Part shown: piece after piece, positions 33,508-44,329 of the stretch
How positions within the stretch are numbered: the stretch's first letter is position 1
Layout: the number at the start of each line of letters is the position of its first letter
Assembly (NCBI RefSeq): GCF_030247195.1
Contig: NC_080671.1
Span: 211,886,361 to 211,950,360, forward strand
From: Topomyia yanbarensis
Taxonomy: Eukaryota; Arthropoda; Insecta; Diptera; Culicidae
DNA: 64,000 nt
Direction: 5' to 3'
Position numbers and translations under genes: made by a program
The notes under the pieces: model-generated
Seen by the model: the letters and a program-made list of their open reading frames with translations, nothing else
What the model was told of the DNA's origin: nothing
Database searches by the model: none

Positions 33508-34626
33508 TTATCCCTGTGAAAAAGCTCGTCTATACCAATCCAGTGCGTCTTCCAATAGCAGGTGCTTGATGGATCTAAGCAAAATTTCCTCCTCCACTCC
33601 TTCAGAACGAGCGAAACATTCCACGCGGTCCAAGAACGTATTGAGTGACGTCGTGTCCTTTTCGCCTCGGAATTTGAACGGCCAGTTGTGGATCGCTTTT
33701 GGATTTCTCGGTCCATCCTGTTGGTTTCGTTCACGCCTCAGCAGATGATTTAGTAACTCATCCCGTAGTCGGTTGTATTCTGTGGAATTGTTGATTCCTC
33801 CTCCGTCCCTTGGAGAGTCTACGGAACGATATGCTGGAGGCGGCAGTCCATGCGAGATGTCACTGTAGGGGTTCGGTCCCCACTCGTTTGGATCGTCCTC
33901 GTTTCGCTGATACCTAGGTACTGTAAGATTCCATCTTGTTGGAACTCCCCGACCCTGTCCTTTGCCTGTTGTAGAGGAAGCAATTGGTAGTCCGTTCTGG
34001 ATTCTCGTCGGTCCTGCTTGTTGCTCGAATCGTGTCGTTTGGATTGACGAGTTTTTGGGAACTGTTCCGGTCGCTGGTGCTGTCCTAGTGCTCTCCGGAA
34101 AAACATTGGGAATGCTGACTTCTGAACGATGGTCGGAACTGTTGCTCCTTTGGTCCACTCCGTCACTATGCACTGTTGTGTTTTCACTACGTTCCCTCAC
34201 TGGACTAACTATTGACGGGTTTAACGCGACGTATACTTCCTCTAAAAGAGCTGCAATCAGCGCTTGCAAGCTTTCATATTCTTGTCGTAACTCAACCGGA
34301 GGCGGGTGAACGCGTATTAAACGGTTTCTATAATGACGCAATCGCGATTTGACATTTAAAATTCCGATATAATGCTTTTTTATCGCAGTATCGATCGGTG
34401 TGAGAAGAAGTTTTATTCGGGATTGACAAGCTACAATATTTCGGGAGTCTTCCATCACGTGAGAGGAGTCGGTATGAAAGCAACCCGTTCTCATATCTTG
34501 CTCCATGGCTTGCTGCAATCGAGAACATTTGTCTCGCCGGGTGGATTGTGCCGGACCATTTATCTTGCGCAATGCCAGTTCATAATTTAATTCTTCCTCG
34601 CTTAAATGCGTAGGATTAATCTCCAT
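33508..34626 (-). CDS. Ty3/gypsy Gag (capsid)
   Basis: About 372 residues starting MEINPTHLSEEELNYELALR. The low-complexity middle is polar. The C-terminal part is a retrotransposon Gag capsid domain (WPFKFRGEKDTTSLNTFLDR, VEEEILLRSIKHLLLEDALD, WYRR). It stops at 33508, and the rest of Gag appears in the next frame from 33499, so the end is probably a frameshift. Confidence 0.85.
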   Translation of the reverse strand: MEINPTHLSEEELNYELALRKINGPAQSTRRDKCSRLQQAMEQDMRTGCFHTDSSHVMEDSRNIVACQSRIKLLLTPIDTAIKKHYIGILNVKSRLRHYRNRLIRVHPPPVELRQEYESLQALIAALLEEVYVALNPSIVSPVRERSENTTVHSDGVDQRSNSSDHRSEVSIPNVFPESTRTAPATGTVPKNSSIQTTRFEQQAGPTRIQNGLPIASSTTGKGQGRGVPTRWNLTVPRYQRNEDDPNEWGPNPYSDISHGLPPPAYRSVDSPRDGGGINNSTEYNRLRDELLNHLLRRERNQQDGPRNPKAIHNWPFKFRGEKDTTSLNTFLDRVECFARSEGVEEEILLRSIKHLLLEDALDWYRRAFSQG

Positions 34627-34735
34627 GATAAAGAAAAGAGATTTTCAGAGCCAAATATTAACTAAATTCACAAAACTCAAACTATATCTAAACTATAATA
34701 TCATTGCCAACTGGGCTTAACATGTGCTTTCAGGT

Positions 34736-34752
34736 ACGTTTAATTGGACGCC
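34736..34752 (-). promoter_or_regulatory. tentative primer binding site
   Basis: Seven bases inside the 5' LTR the minus strand reads TGGCGTCCAATTAAACG. It starts TGG like a tRNA 3'-end complement, but I cannot name the tRNA. Confidence 0.35.
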
Positions 34753-34759
34753 ATTTGCA

Positions 34760-35566
34760 ATCTTGAGAGAAAAAAGGCTCGCTGACCCACTAACAAAACC
34801 GAATAAAGTGCCTGAGGAACGAGAATCTGTGCAGACTTACCGCTCTACCGTCGTTGTTTCCTCCTCCGTCCCTTGGGTGCAGGGGTTCCGGCGTGCAACC
34901 TGGGCACGCGATTATTCACCTCCCGTACCTTGAGCCGTTCCACAGCAGCACTGACCAGCAAAATTCCCAATGGCTCCTTCAAGGTAATTGTCTCCTTCGA
35001 TGTCGTCCCACCGAGCGCGTCTCTCGATCACTTTAGTGTGTGTGACCCACAGAACGCCGCGACCAATTCACTTGCGTCTCGGTCAGTCGTTTGCACTCGT
35101 TCGGTTGTTGGAACAATTGGCCAAGATACTTGAGTGCTGCCTTGTACTCCATCCGGTCGTTTTCACTCTTCGGTACTGCTGCCGTGATCGGCCAAATCAG
35201 GCCACTTTCTGCTTCTCGCCGGAATACCGAGTATACACTTGCACCACCAAACGACAGGACCGACTCGTGCGATCACGGCAATGCTTACGCACAGCAAGAC
35301 GAAATAAAACACCGACCGCGATTTAACTCCAGAACAAAAATCTGAAGCAGACTTTCACCGTCTTTTGCAGAACCTCGGTGGGCCGTCCGCACTCCACCGG
35401 CCCAGAAAATTTATGAACATGTGGTTTGCTTTTTTGGCAGTTCCAGTGCTGCCGTTATTTCGACAATCCATCGCGGGTGGGGTGCGTTCACGTGCGTGCT
35501 ACACACTCCCGTCTAATACCTCATTATGGCACTTATAATTACCCTTTACCCACTTTAAACGTAACA
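34760..35566 (-). repeat. Ty3/gypsy 5' LTR
   Basis: This 807-base copy reads TGTTACG to CTCTCAAGAT on the minus strand. It lacks 15 bases present in the 3' LTR. Confidence 0.92.
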
Positions 35567-35778
35567 ACTTTTTTTCTCCACCATTGTGTAGTTGCCGGTT
35601 GAAAGAATTTAGCGCTGCATTTAATGTTTTTTTACGCATAGGTAAGGTAAAGATAATATTTCCAAAAGCACCTGAACTGCATCGGTTGCTTTCGAGAGAG
35701 CGTTTCTCCAATGCCCCCTTGAATACGTCTATCGTCGAATTGACAACCATATCCCCTGGTGCTATCGGGTCGTTAAAT

Positions 35779-36074
35779 CACAGACTAACAGACATAACAC
35801 TATGAGGGAATTCCCTAAAAAAACATCGATCCGACAATTTTCCCAGAACACTAGCTCCACCTTTTATTCACAGTCCCAATCACTCATTTACTGGTGGGTT
35901 ACCCCTCAGGTTTGGGAACAATTTTTCACTAGTGGTCTATCCCCCATATGCTTGTTCATATGTCAGTGGCGCCATAATTTCAAAAGTGGCCACAGTCCCA
36001 ACTAAAAATATATTTGAAATGACCGTTAAAGCGGGCGAAGCTTTGTTTTTGAGTGTTATGTCTGTTAGTCTGTG
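35779..36074. mobile_element. MITE with 23-bp TIR and 7-bp target duplication
   Basis: The ends CACAGACTAACAGACATAAC-ACT are perfect inverted repeats of 23 bases. GTTAAAT is duplicated at 35772-35778 and 36075-36081. The interior is about 250 bases without coding. A related, one-ended copy is at 26503. Seven bases is unusual; hAT and P elements use eight, so I leave the superfamily open. Confidence 0.8.
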
Positions 36075-36229
36075 GTTAAATACCAAATCATTGAAATGAA
36101 ATTATAAAAACAACTGCATTAATTATAAATCATTTGCTTAATCGTTTTAAGTTTTTCAGTGGGTTCGTCGCCAATTGTCTTGCACAACGTATGTATACAC
36201 CTTATGCAGATTATCTTGAATCCGTTGTG

Positions 36230-37183
36230 CATTTGTCAAAATTAAATTTTATTCTCCTGTTGTTTCAGAGTTTCTCCCTCCGTCACAGAGCCTCTGTGAC
36301 GTGGAGAAGCAAAAATTTAAAATAAATAGTGTACTGAATTTTACTTCCGAATTTGCTGATTATCGCTCCAAGTTGGGACACGATGCTCCGCTCCGTTGAT
36401 AATCGAGAAATTTGTAGAGGAGTTTTGCAAGTACGCGAATAGGTAAGCATTTCAATTTTCTCTATAAGTGCTAGTTTATAAACAAATTATTGTTTTTCAG
36501 CTCATCAAGGGAAAAATTTCCGGCTCGTGCGAAAATTTTCGGCTCGCTACAAGACTTTATGAATACGATGGACCTCAATAAGCAGCACTACCAGCTCCAG
36601 AAGCTCATGCTAATCAACGACAGTATCATCACAATTTAAAGCTGGGTCCGCTCGATCCTGAAGTGGAAAAAATACTGCCAGCATCGCAGTGCGACCTGCA
36701 CGATTCAATCGTACTGGCGGGTGTACATGAAGAACAAGTTTCTCACGAAGTTGCGAACGGAAGCGGCCACCATCAAGAGAGAGCCTCCCCGCATCTGAAC
36801 GCCTTCTGGAGAGCTCGTTCGACGCACCGAATATTATTCAGCTCAGTGTGGTCAATGTCAATAAAAAGCAACCAGCGTCCACGGTCAGAATGAGCTTCGA
36901 GTCGACCGTTGATATAGTCCACAAGAATCAGGCTCTGTTCAGCGATAACAGTCTAAGCAGTGCGGATTTCATCGATGATGACGAGGGCGATGATTGTTAC
37001 GAGGACATGGGTCTGGTAGATGAGCTAATTTACGGAGCGTCGTCGGCGTCGCGACTGTTTACAGGATATTCAGGAAGCTTTGGTCATGTTTTCAAGTACT
37101 CGAGGAACTGGTTTGAGAGTTCGATCAACGCTTTGTTTTTTATTCGGTTTGGACGTGGAATTATCCATTTCCGTCATATTTAA
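36230..37183 (+). pseudogene. intron-bearing gene remnant with IQ motif (Asp/ASPM-like?)
   Basis: Three exon-like blocks sit between good splice signals. TTGTTTCAG at about 36270 is followed by FLPPSQSLCDVEKQKFKINS, then stops before a GTAAGC donor near 36442. A TTTTTCAG acceptor at 36500 is followed by SLQDFMNTMDLNKQHYQLQK. After a stop at 36637 comes CTIQSYWRVYMKNKFLTKL, an IQ-type calmodulin-binding motif. A further open block, 36830-37090, is acidic (FIDDDEGDDCYEDMGLVDEL). Asp/ASPM is my best guess because of the IQ repeat after a helical block. The identity is weak and the frames are broken. Confidence 0.35.
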
Positions 37184-37629
37184 ACATTCATAATACAATT
37201 GAAAAATATTTAAATTTTTATGAATAGAATCACAAACGGTAAAAGGAAAGGAATCTGAGCAAACGAAAAAATCAAATAAACAATGAAGAATAAAATCAAT
37301 AGTCGATTCCGTCTGAAATCATTTCGGAGCTATGTGGCTTATAGCCTTGTACAATAGATATAAAAAAATATTCATAAACAGTCTGCGCTTCATGTTCTTT
37401 TATTTTCAGCATTCATACTGTACTATACTATCTCCACGAAGATCCCATAAATGGTCAATAGACCTTTCTCGTCAAAAAAGATGGGTGGGTAATGTCTGCG
37501 ACATAACCGGAGAGATGTAGAATACATAAGGAACACGTTCTTTAAATATTTTGATACTCATTGGAATTTTCGGACAAAAGGTGATTTGGGCGAGGAATAT
37601 TTCAAATTATTCTTTACCAAAATGATGGT

Positions 37630-37645
37630 GGTCCTGAAAAGGACC
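37630..37645 (-). promoter_or_regulatory. histone-type 3' stem-loop
   Basis: The minus strand reads GGTCCTTTTCAGGACC, a perfect canonical stem-loop and the counterpart of 11730-11745. Confidence 0.75.
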
Positions 37646-38111
37646 GGTTTTGTTGGCGTTGTTGGCCTTGGTGAGGGAGATGGCTAACGATGAAATTAAT
37701 TGTTAGCATGAGGAAGTCGCGTAGTACTGGCCAATGGAAGAACAGATAATAATTGATTCCTGAAAATCAATTTTTCTTTATTCATGTAAATTATACATAC
37801 TTACAAATCTAACAGAAGATTCCTGATCATATTTCTGAATCATTAGTGCGAACATTGTGTAATTTGGTTAAGTACAATGAAAGTTACAAACTTTCCAAAC
37901 TCGACCTTCTGTTCCTTCAGAAATATTGAAATGGGGTGTCTATATTAAACCGTTAGTCGTGGTCACAATAAAAAAAGATGGGTGGGTAATGTCTGTCACA
38001 TAACCAGAGCGTCGTGATTTCAATTCGAGACGTTAATTTAAATCTAATAATATTCAACAGAATCACGTTTGAATGGGAAATTTTCAAATAATTCTCTATG
38101 GTAATAATGGT

Positions 38112-38127
38112 GGTTCTGAAAAGAACC
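38112..38127 (-). promoter_or_regulatory. histone-type 3' stem-loop
   Basis: The minus strand reads GGTTCTTTTCAGAACC, downstream of the H3 C-terminal remnant at 38140-38328. Confidence 0.85.
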
Positions 38128-38139
38128 TTTGGTATCGGC

Positions 38140-38328
38140 GTTGGTGTTGATGGTGATGCGCTGGATCGTTGGATATTTTTGGCATGATAGTTACGTGCCT
38201 GGCGAACTGTTTTGTAGCCTCGAACAAAACGACAAGACTGGCTTCTTCGGGTACCATTACGGCTGAACTTTATAAGCTTAGCTCGACTTTGAAATCCTGC
38301 ACAATCTCACGAATCAGACACTAGTAGG
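38140..38328 (-). pseudogene. histone H3 pseudogene, C-terminal half
   Basis: It is the near-identical counterpart of 12240-12428 with the same in-frame stop and the same abrupt break at its upstream edge. The break and stop therefore predate the duplication of the unit. Confidence 0.8.
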
Positions 38329-38655
38329 GCCATTTTGTTTGCTACTAGCACGGAGCTGCACAAAAAAATCATATGCAGTTAGTTCACGGGGGCTGCCAAA
38401 AAGCTTGAATAGAAGCATGCGACTTCAACGTTTCTCTTAAACACATGCAACAACACATTCGTTTTGGTAATACTGATAATAACAGTAGAAAGGAATGGAA
38501 AATCAGTGCACGAAACGAGCGAGAGGATAATTTAAATTTTTGTTCCATGTGCAAGCTACTTCTTTCCACACAACGTATTATGTTGCTTGTTGAAAATTTG
38601 CTACACACCTTAAAATGAAAGTTTCAGTTTAACTCTCGCTAGAACACAACTGATT

Positions 38656-38671
38656 GGTCCTGAAAAGAACC
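38656..38671 (-). promoter_or_regulatory. histone-type 3' stem-loop
   Basis: The minus strand reads GGTTCTTTTCAGGACC. It keeps the TTTC loop with one G-T pair in the stem. Confidence 0.8.
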
Positions 38672-38708
38672 GTTGCTTTTATTGTAATTTACGCCCACTC
38701 CCACAAAC

Positions 38709-38995
38709 CGACCAAGTAGGCATCACTGGCTTCATTACGGCTGAGTTTTGTAAGCGTAGCTCGACTTTGAAGTAATACACAACCTTACGAACCAGACGCT
38801 GGAATGTTAGCCAGCGGATTAGTTGCTCCGTTGCCCTTTAGTTGGGGCGAAATACTAGCATGGCGATAGTTCCTGATCGGTAGTTGGTTGCGATGGGCCA
38901 CCAGTAGCTGGGGCACTTTTGCGGACCGTAATCATCGCCAACTGCTTTCCTCCGGTGGACTGGCTGCTTGCTAGTGCTTGAACGAATACGAATGA
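38709..38995 (-). pseudogene. histone H3 pseudogene, nearly full span
   Basis: It is the counterpart of 12812-13098 with the same frame breaks. The N-terminal tail, SAPATGG-like block and alpha-2 region can be followed on the minus strand. A TATA-like CATATATGAA is again upstream near 39022. Confidence 0.75.
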
Positions 38996-39721
38996 TGAGA
39001 AAAACCAACCGACCAATATTCATATATGAAAACACGAGAAAGCACTACTATCGCTCTCCCGCTCGTTTTCGTGCCATTCCTGTGCCTTTCCTTTCCGTTC
39101 GGCTACCAATACTAGCATAACCAAAACGAATATTCTGTCTTTCCATCGCCTTCAATCTAGTGGCCAGTGCTAGCAAACTTGCATGTTCAGTTTTTCAATA
39201 ACAACATTCCAACAATATTTTCAAAGAATGTTGCAGATTTGAAAAGAAGGAAGAAGATTTTCACAAATTTAAATTCTTTTGTCTTATTTGTTAGCGCTGA
39301 TAAAGGCTATTTAGTTTTCTACTAGCAAGGAGCTGCACAAACAAATCGATTTATGCAGTTAATCAACGGAGGCTGCCAAACAGTTCGAATAAAAGCATGC
39401 GACTAGTGTACTTTGCACGTTCTATATTTTATCAATACTAGAGAGGAACAATAAAATAATTCAAATTGTTATAGCGACATGCAATTGTGGCAACACTGGT
39501 CATGAGATGGTGGGGGAACACGCACATTCGTTTTAGTTATGATGGTAGTAGCAGCAGAAAGGAATGGAAAAGCAGTGCACGAAAACGAGCGAGAGAGGAT
39601 AATTTAAATTCTCTTTCTTTCTTTCCACACATCGTATTTCTTATATAGCTTTCTGAAAATTATTTGTTATGCACCATAAAATGTAAATTTCAGTTTAACT
39701 CTTATTACAACACAATTAATT

Positions 39722-39737
39722 GGTCCTGTAAAGAACC
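39722..39737 (-). promoter_or_regulatory. degenerate histone 3' stem-loop
   Basis: The minus strand reads GGTTCTTTACAGGACC, the same mutated loop as 13828-13843. Confidence 0.65.
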
Positions 39738-39824
39738 GTTTATTGTTTTATTGCGGGAGCATAATTCAGACGCACTCCCCGCGGACACGGTGAGACACTT
39801 TAACTCTTATTAGAACACAGATTA

Positions 39825-39990
39825 GTTTCTCTGTTGCCCTTTAGTTGGGGCGAAATTCTTGCAGGGCGACAGTTCCTGATCGGGTTGCGATGAGTCACCA
39901 GTAGCTGGGGCACTTTTTCCGACCGTCGTGATCGCCAACTTCTTTCCTTCGGTGGACTGGCTGCTTGCTAGTGCTTGAACGAATACGAAT
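39825..39990 (-). pseudogene. histone H3 pseudogene, N-terminal half (chimeric junction)
   Basis: The minus strand gives QSTEGKKLAITTVGKSAPAT, then TVALQEF-type codons, the H3 tail and first helix. At about 39794 it joins stem-loop-flanking DNA directly instead of the rest of H3, so the C-terminal half has been deleted. A second ACTCTTATTAGAACACA word at 39802 marks the recombination point. Confidence 0.72.
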
Positions 39991-40720
39991 GATGAGAAAA
40001 ACCGACCGACCAATATTCATATATGAACACACGAGAAAGCACTACTATCGCTCTCTCGCTCGTTTTCGTGCCATTCCTGTGCCTTTCCTTTCCGTTCGGC
40101 TACCAATACTAGCATAACCAAAACGAATATTTTGTCTTTCCATCGCCTTCAATCAGTGGCCAGTGCTAGCAAACTTGCATGTTCAGTTTTTCAATAACAA
40201 CATCCCAACAATATTTTCAAAAAATGTTGCAGATTTGAAAAGAAGGAAGGAGAAGATTTTCACAAATTTAAATTCTTTTGTCTTATTTGTTAGCGCTGAT
40301 AAAGGCTATTTAGTTTGCTACTAGCAAGGAGCTGCACAAACAAATCGATTTATGCAGTTAATCAACGGAGGCTGCCAAAAAGTTCGAATAAAAGCATGCG
40401 ACTAGTGTACTTTGCACGTTCTATATTTTATCAATACTAGAGAGGATCAATAAAATAATTCAAATTGTAATAGCGACATGCAATTGTGGCAACACTGGCC
40501 AACAGATTGTGGGGGAACACGCACATTCGTTTTAGTTATGATGGTAGTAGCAGCAGAAAGGAACGGAAAAGCAGTGCACGAAAACGAGCGAGAGAGGATA
40601 ATTTAAATTCTCTTTCTTTCTTTCCACACATCGTATTTCTTATATAGCTTTCTGAAAATTATTTGTTATGCACCATAAAATGTAAATTTCAGTTTAACTC
40701 TTATTACAACACAATTAATT

Positions 40721-40736
40721 GGTCCTGTAAAGAACC
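40721..40736 (-). promoter_or_regulatory. degenerate histone 3' stem-loop
   Basis: The minus strand reads GGTTCTTTACAGGACC. It belongs to the H3 copy at 40800-41095. Confidence 0.65.
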
Positions 40737-40799
40737 GTTTATTGTTTTATTGCGGGAGCATAATTCAGACGCACTCCCCGCGGACACGGTGAGCCAGAA

Positions 40800-41095
40800 A
40801 GCACTATTTTGCATCCTCGAACAAACCGACCAAGTATGCATCGTTGGCTTCTCGGGGCATCATTACGACTGAGCTTTGTAAGCGTAGCTCGATTTTGCAG
40901 TCCTGTACAATCTCACGACCCAGACGCTGGAACGATAGCCTACTCTGTTGCCCTTTAGTTGGGGCGAAATTCTTGCAGGGCGACAGTTCCTGATCGGGTT
41001 GCGATGAGTCACCAGTAGCTGGGGCACTTTTTCCGCTGTCGTCATCGCCAACTGCTTTCCTTCGGTGGACTGGCTGCTTGCTAGTGCTTGAACGA
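40800..41095 (-). pseudogene. histone H3 pseudogene holding the empty LINE site
   Basis: This is the counterpart of the LINE-split copy, uninterrupted here. On the minus strand the H3 tail, [21 protein letters not shown] and YLVGLFE blocks occur in order, with stops between. The target sequence AAGTATGCATCGT is at 40832-40844. A TATA-like box lies at about 41120-41133. Confidence 0.8.
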
Positions 41096-41830
41096 ATACG
41101 AATGATGAGAAAAACCGACCGACAGATATTTATATAATCGCGCTAATATGCACTACTATCGCTTTCTCGCTCGTTCTCGTGCCGTGCATGAGCCTTTCCT
41201 TTCCGTCCGGCTTCTAATGGCCTAACCAAAGGAATATGCCGTCTTTCCCCCACCAACTGCTCTCGTCAAGCAACCCAATGCGAATAACCATAGAAACAAA
41301 CATGTAGTGGACCTATATATAAACTTTTCATTATTTTATTGTTCGGTTGGTCTACCAAAGTGACGGCTCTGTGCGGGATGGGCTGAAAATTTTCACTTTT
41401 CCGAGTCGTTTTCGAAAGATTTTTCAAAACACATTTTTTTGTTATTAGTGCATGTTATACATACTTCAAATTTTAATACAGCATAGAGGAACATATTTGC
41501 AACAAATTGGCCTAAAAATCAAATCATTCTGTTTAGTATGATAAGAGTTATTAACGTTCAAAATCTGACGCGGCGCCGCAGCCGATATTTTGAAACGGGA
41601 CCCCTATATTGAAACCTTAAATGTATTCTACATTAAAATTTTATATGATAGGATGCTTCCTTTTTTATCCCCAATTCGTTACTGCTGATTGCCGCGATGA
41701 TTTGGTACCTCTAACTATTGAAAAAATCAAAAATAGTGCAAGCTGCTCATTTAACCCCATATTCTGAATACCTATCTTGCCTTGTTTCCCCGTATTTTTA
41801 CACCATTTGGATGAATTTCCTGTGGGGAAG

Positions 41831-42062
41831 GATGCCAGATCTGCAGATTTTGCATTTTCACTGCAGATGTTTTGCAGATTACAAATATTTAGCAGAACAA
41901 AGCCTATGCCAGCCAATTTATACACAAGCCTTCAACATTTTTGATCATTTAAAATATATACATACTACATTTCTATGTCAAATTTATAGAAGATTTTTGT
42001 AGCAATCTGCAGACTTTTATATTTTCACTGCAGGCTATTGTTTAAATAGACCTGGCATCACT
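41831..42062. repeat. CTGCAGATTTTGCA-type dispersed repeat
   Basis: The ends GATGCCAG and CTGGCATC are inverted. Inside are repeated CTGCAGATTTTGC, TTTTCACTGCAG and TTGCAGATTAC words. It is probably a short non-autonomous element; there is no gene. Confidence 0.45.
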
Positions 42063-42544
42063 GATGCTGAAATGATTCATTCATATACCTGTCAAAAACA
42101 TAGAGCATTGCATGAAAATGTATAACCTCACTTTTCTGACAGTTCAGTGTGCTTGTTTTCCTAAGACTTGTTTACATGGACTTTTAAAATTTACATTACT
42201 TGAATACTTTCGATGCTCTTTGAAAGACTATCAACTCAAGAGGGATGAGGATTGGAACAATGGGAACCTGGTGCCACATTATGCAACCAATTCCAATCGA
42301 CCTTTTCACACAAGCTTGAATACAATAAACCTTTCGTTTCGAGATGCGTAATGTCACCCCTGGTTCATACATTGACCAATCGGCGCTGGATGCAAAACCC
42401 GGTGGCATATGCTGAATCGTAAGATCAAGCATTGGGCTATAAAACGATTGCTTTCTGGATGATGGATAAGGATTTGTACACATTTGTTTGTTTGCTCGTG
42501 GGTTAAGTCCTAACAAGATGATCCGATTTATTACTCATTTTTAG

Positions 42545-42900
42545 GTGGTGAAGTTTACCTGAACTTTATAGGTAACGAATTCGGTCGATGATAAGTTGTT
42601 GAAATGATCGTTCAATGCCCATACCGAAAAACGTTTCCATTGGTCAGAATGCCTACCAGCGTATGATAGCTGCAAACATGAGGACAACAAGGTTATCGCT
42701 TTCGAATGGAACAATTATTTATTATTCGTGTTCAAGTTCCATTACAGCAAAAGTTTCGTCGATTGACGATTATCGCATTGTCGTTGATTTAGCCGGCAAA
42801 TGCAAAACAGTGCTCGGCACTGACGATAAGGAGTAAGAAGGATTTGATAGGAGTGATAAGAATGCAGAGCATTATACATTCTGGAAGAATATCAGGGAGG
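42545..42900 (+). pseudogene. glycogen branching enzyme (GBE1/AGBE) exon remnant
   Basis: After an acceptor-like TTTTTAG the plus strand reads GGEVYLNFIGNEFG, which matches the conserved C-terminal active-site-side motif of 1,4-alpha-glucan branching enzyme. After two stops, SCKHEDNKVIAFEWNNYLLF continues through FKFHYSKS in one frame. DYRIVVDLAGKCKTVLGTDD then follows in another, then EGFDR. All are in the order found near the C-terminus of the enzyme. The several stops and shifts show it is dead. The intron-like upstream boundary suggests a genomic fragment rather than a processed copy. Confidence 0.75.
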
Positions 42901-43084
42901 AGAAATTATATGTAAATTTATATTATATCCCGAGTTGCCATCATTTTTGCACCGCAATAAAGCTTTCTGCAACTGCTGTCTTGTTCAAATTGGCAGGAAA
43001 TAACTAGGCAGCGAATGATAAATTGCATAGTCAATTTATTTACTTTTTCGGAAGGATAAGTAATTAGTATGTTGTGAATATATA

Positions 43085-43245
43085 TGTGTCACCGGTGCCG
43101 TGTGTTATGGTGGTACCAGACGGAACCGTTGGTCAGCAAACCGTCCTTGTCGTACTGGTCGTAGATGCGACGTTTTTTCTCATCTGATAGCACTTGACAT
43201 GTTTCGGAGATCTGTCTTAACGCTCTCTTCTTAGCGCAGGATACG
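43085..43245 (-). pseudogene. DnaJ (J-domain) gene fragment, mrj/DNAJB6-like
   Basis: The minus strand reads LRQISETCQVLSDEKKRRIY then DQYDKDGLLTNGS. This is the last helix of a J-domain and the start of the following linker. The HPD motif and earlier helices are absent, so only a fragment remains. The wording after the J-domain fits the DNAJB6/mrj type. No complete frame surrounds it. Confidence 0.7.
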
Positions 43246-43727
43246 CGAAACCGGTGCTAGCTTTCGAAAGAAAGTTCCTAGCTGCTGCTACTCTATCAGT
43301 CTTTCTTTCGACTGAGGACTACAATTTCGGTCGACTAAATTGTGCTATGAAAATTGTACTTCCTGGAATTTCACATAACGAGATCAATTCATTGTGAGGA
43401 ATTTCGCTGCGTTCCAATATTGCTTGCCTCTGTAGGTGATGATGTGTGTGGATTCACTTCGGCAGCCAGGTCTTATGTTTTGGGTAATTTTGCTTTATTC
43501 TGCTGAATAAATCATCTGGCTAAAGCCTCTACGTTATACTATGGTCACTTTAAAAACGCATTGAATTTAATCTTGTAGCTCTTGGCAAGTCAGTCCTGGT
43601 ACTGTTCTCGACTAATCCTGGCACTATACCGCTGACGTCGCACTTATTACGGTGATCAAACTTGGCGAGAGCGGCAGTGGTTTCGTCGGAATTGTTCACT
43701 CGACAAGCAGGAAGTCCAAGGACTCTG

Positions 43728-44115
43728 CTACTTATGCCTGAGCCCCTCGTTGAAACCTTCGTCCTGTCGGAGTGTTAGCTTCGTCCGATACCGGAGCGTA
43801 TTGCTGAACCGAAGCAGTCTGCTACTGGCGCTGCTTCCTTCGAATCGGAATCGCTGAATATTCCCGTTAGCCGTATGTCCAACGTGGCCGAAGGCAAACC
43901 GATTGCAGCAACACCACCAACCGTAGCTGAAATTTTGGCCTTTAATCCAAGTCCCTGCCATTGACATAGCGACAGACGAGTGCGGCGCAGGTTGAACCAT
44001 CGGTTGACTCGGTGCCGGACAGGGTGAAACAGCTGCAACAGGAGCGGACCTAGTGTGGGGTGTAAAGGTCATCAATTGCCATAGATCACCAAAATGCTCT
44101 GCGACTAACATTGTG
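43728..44115 (-). pseudogene. CHCHD2/CHCHD10-like mitochondrial protein pseudogene
   Basis: Across two minus-strand frames the parts appear in order. RSAPVAAVSPCPAPSQPMVQ is the Pro/Ala-rich N-terminus. SATVGGVAAIG and FGHVGHT form the hydrophobic glycine-rich helix. SDSDSKEAAPVAD and finally DEGFNEGLRHK match the last CX9C half, in which Cys would normally precede EGFNEALRQC. Frameshifts separate the blocks and the key cysteines are lost. The family acts in the mitochondrial intermembrane space; this copy cannot. Confidence 0.7.
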
Positions 44116-44329
44116 AACAAAACAAACCAAACGAAATTGATCGCAACAACGATAAAATAGTCTAAATTCTACCCAAACATTTGAAAATGAGAAAAAGGCA
44201 AAAGAAGTTTTGGTCGAATTCATTATAATTCTATTTAAAAATTGAATACTGTTTTATTTAGTTTGATTGCGCATATTGCTTACATCAGACACACCCCTTA
44301 ATTCATTGAGTACGTATTTCACTGCCTTT

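Larger units (their letters stand above)
26744..35566 (-). mobile_element. Ty3/gypsy LTR retrotransposon, 8.8 kb, inactivated
   Basis: Both LTRs (26744-27565 and 34760-35566) are present in direct orientation, with ACTTT duplicated outside at 26739-26743 and 35567-35571. Reading the minus strand gives Gag, protease, RT, RNase H and integrase in Ty3/gypsy order (RT before integrase). Frames break near 33505, 33200-33300, 32657 and 31605, and a stop cuts the integrase tail at 30160. About 2.5 kb between pol and the 3' LTR holds two tandem-repeat arrays and no envelope-like frame. Confidence 0.93.
37474..41639 (-). repeat. histone H3-derived repeat unit 2
   Basis: This is a direct repeat of unit 1, in the same orientation, with the same first word (AAAAAAGATGGGTGGGTAA) and last word (ATTCTACATTAAAAT). 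It holds five stem-loops and four H3 remnants. A tandem section of about 1 kb (39800-40800) is extra relative to unit 1. It has no LINE, so its 40832-40844 is the empty insertion site. No target duplication flanks it. Confidence 0.78.

Noticed and set aside
37455..37472. Match of about 17 bases (AATAGACCTTTCTCGTC) to the end of the Harbinger transposase CDS at 50100-50125
   Set aside because: Similarity does not extend beyond this word, so it may be chance and does not support a Harbinger remnant at 37455.
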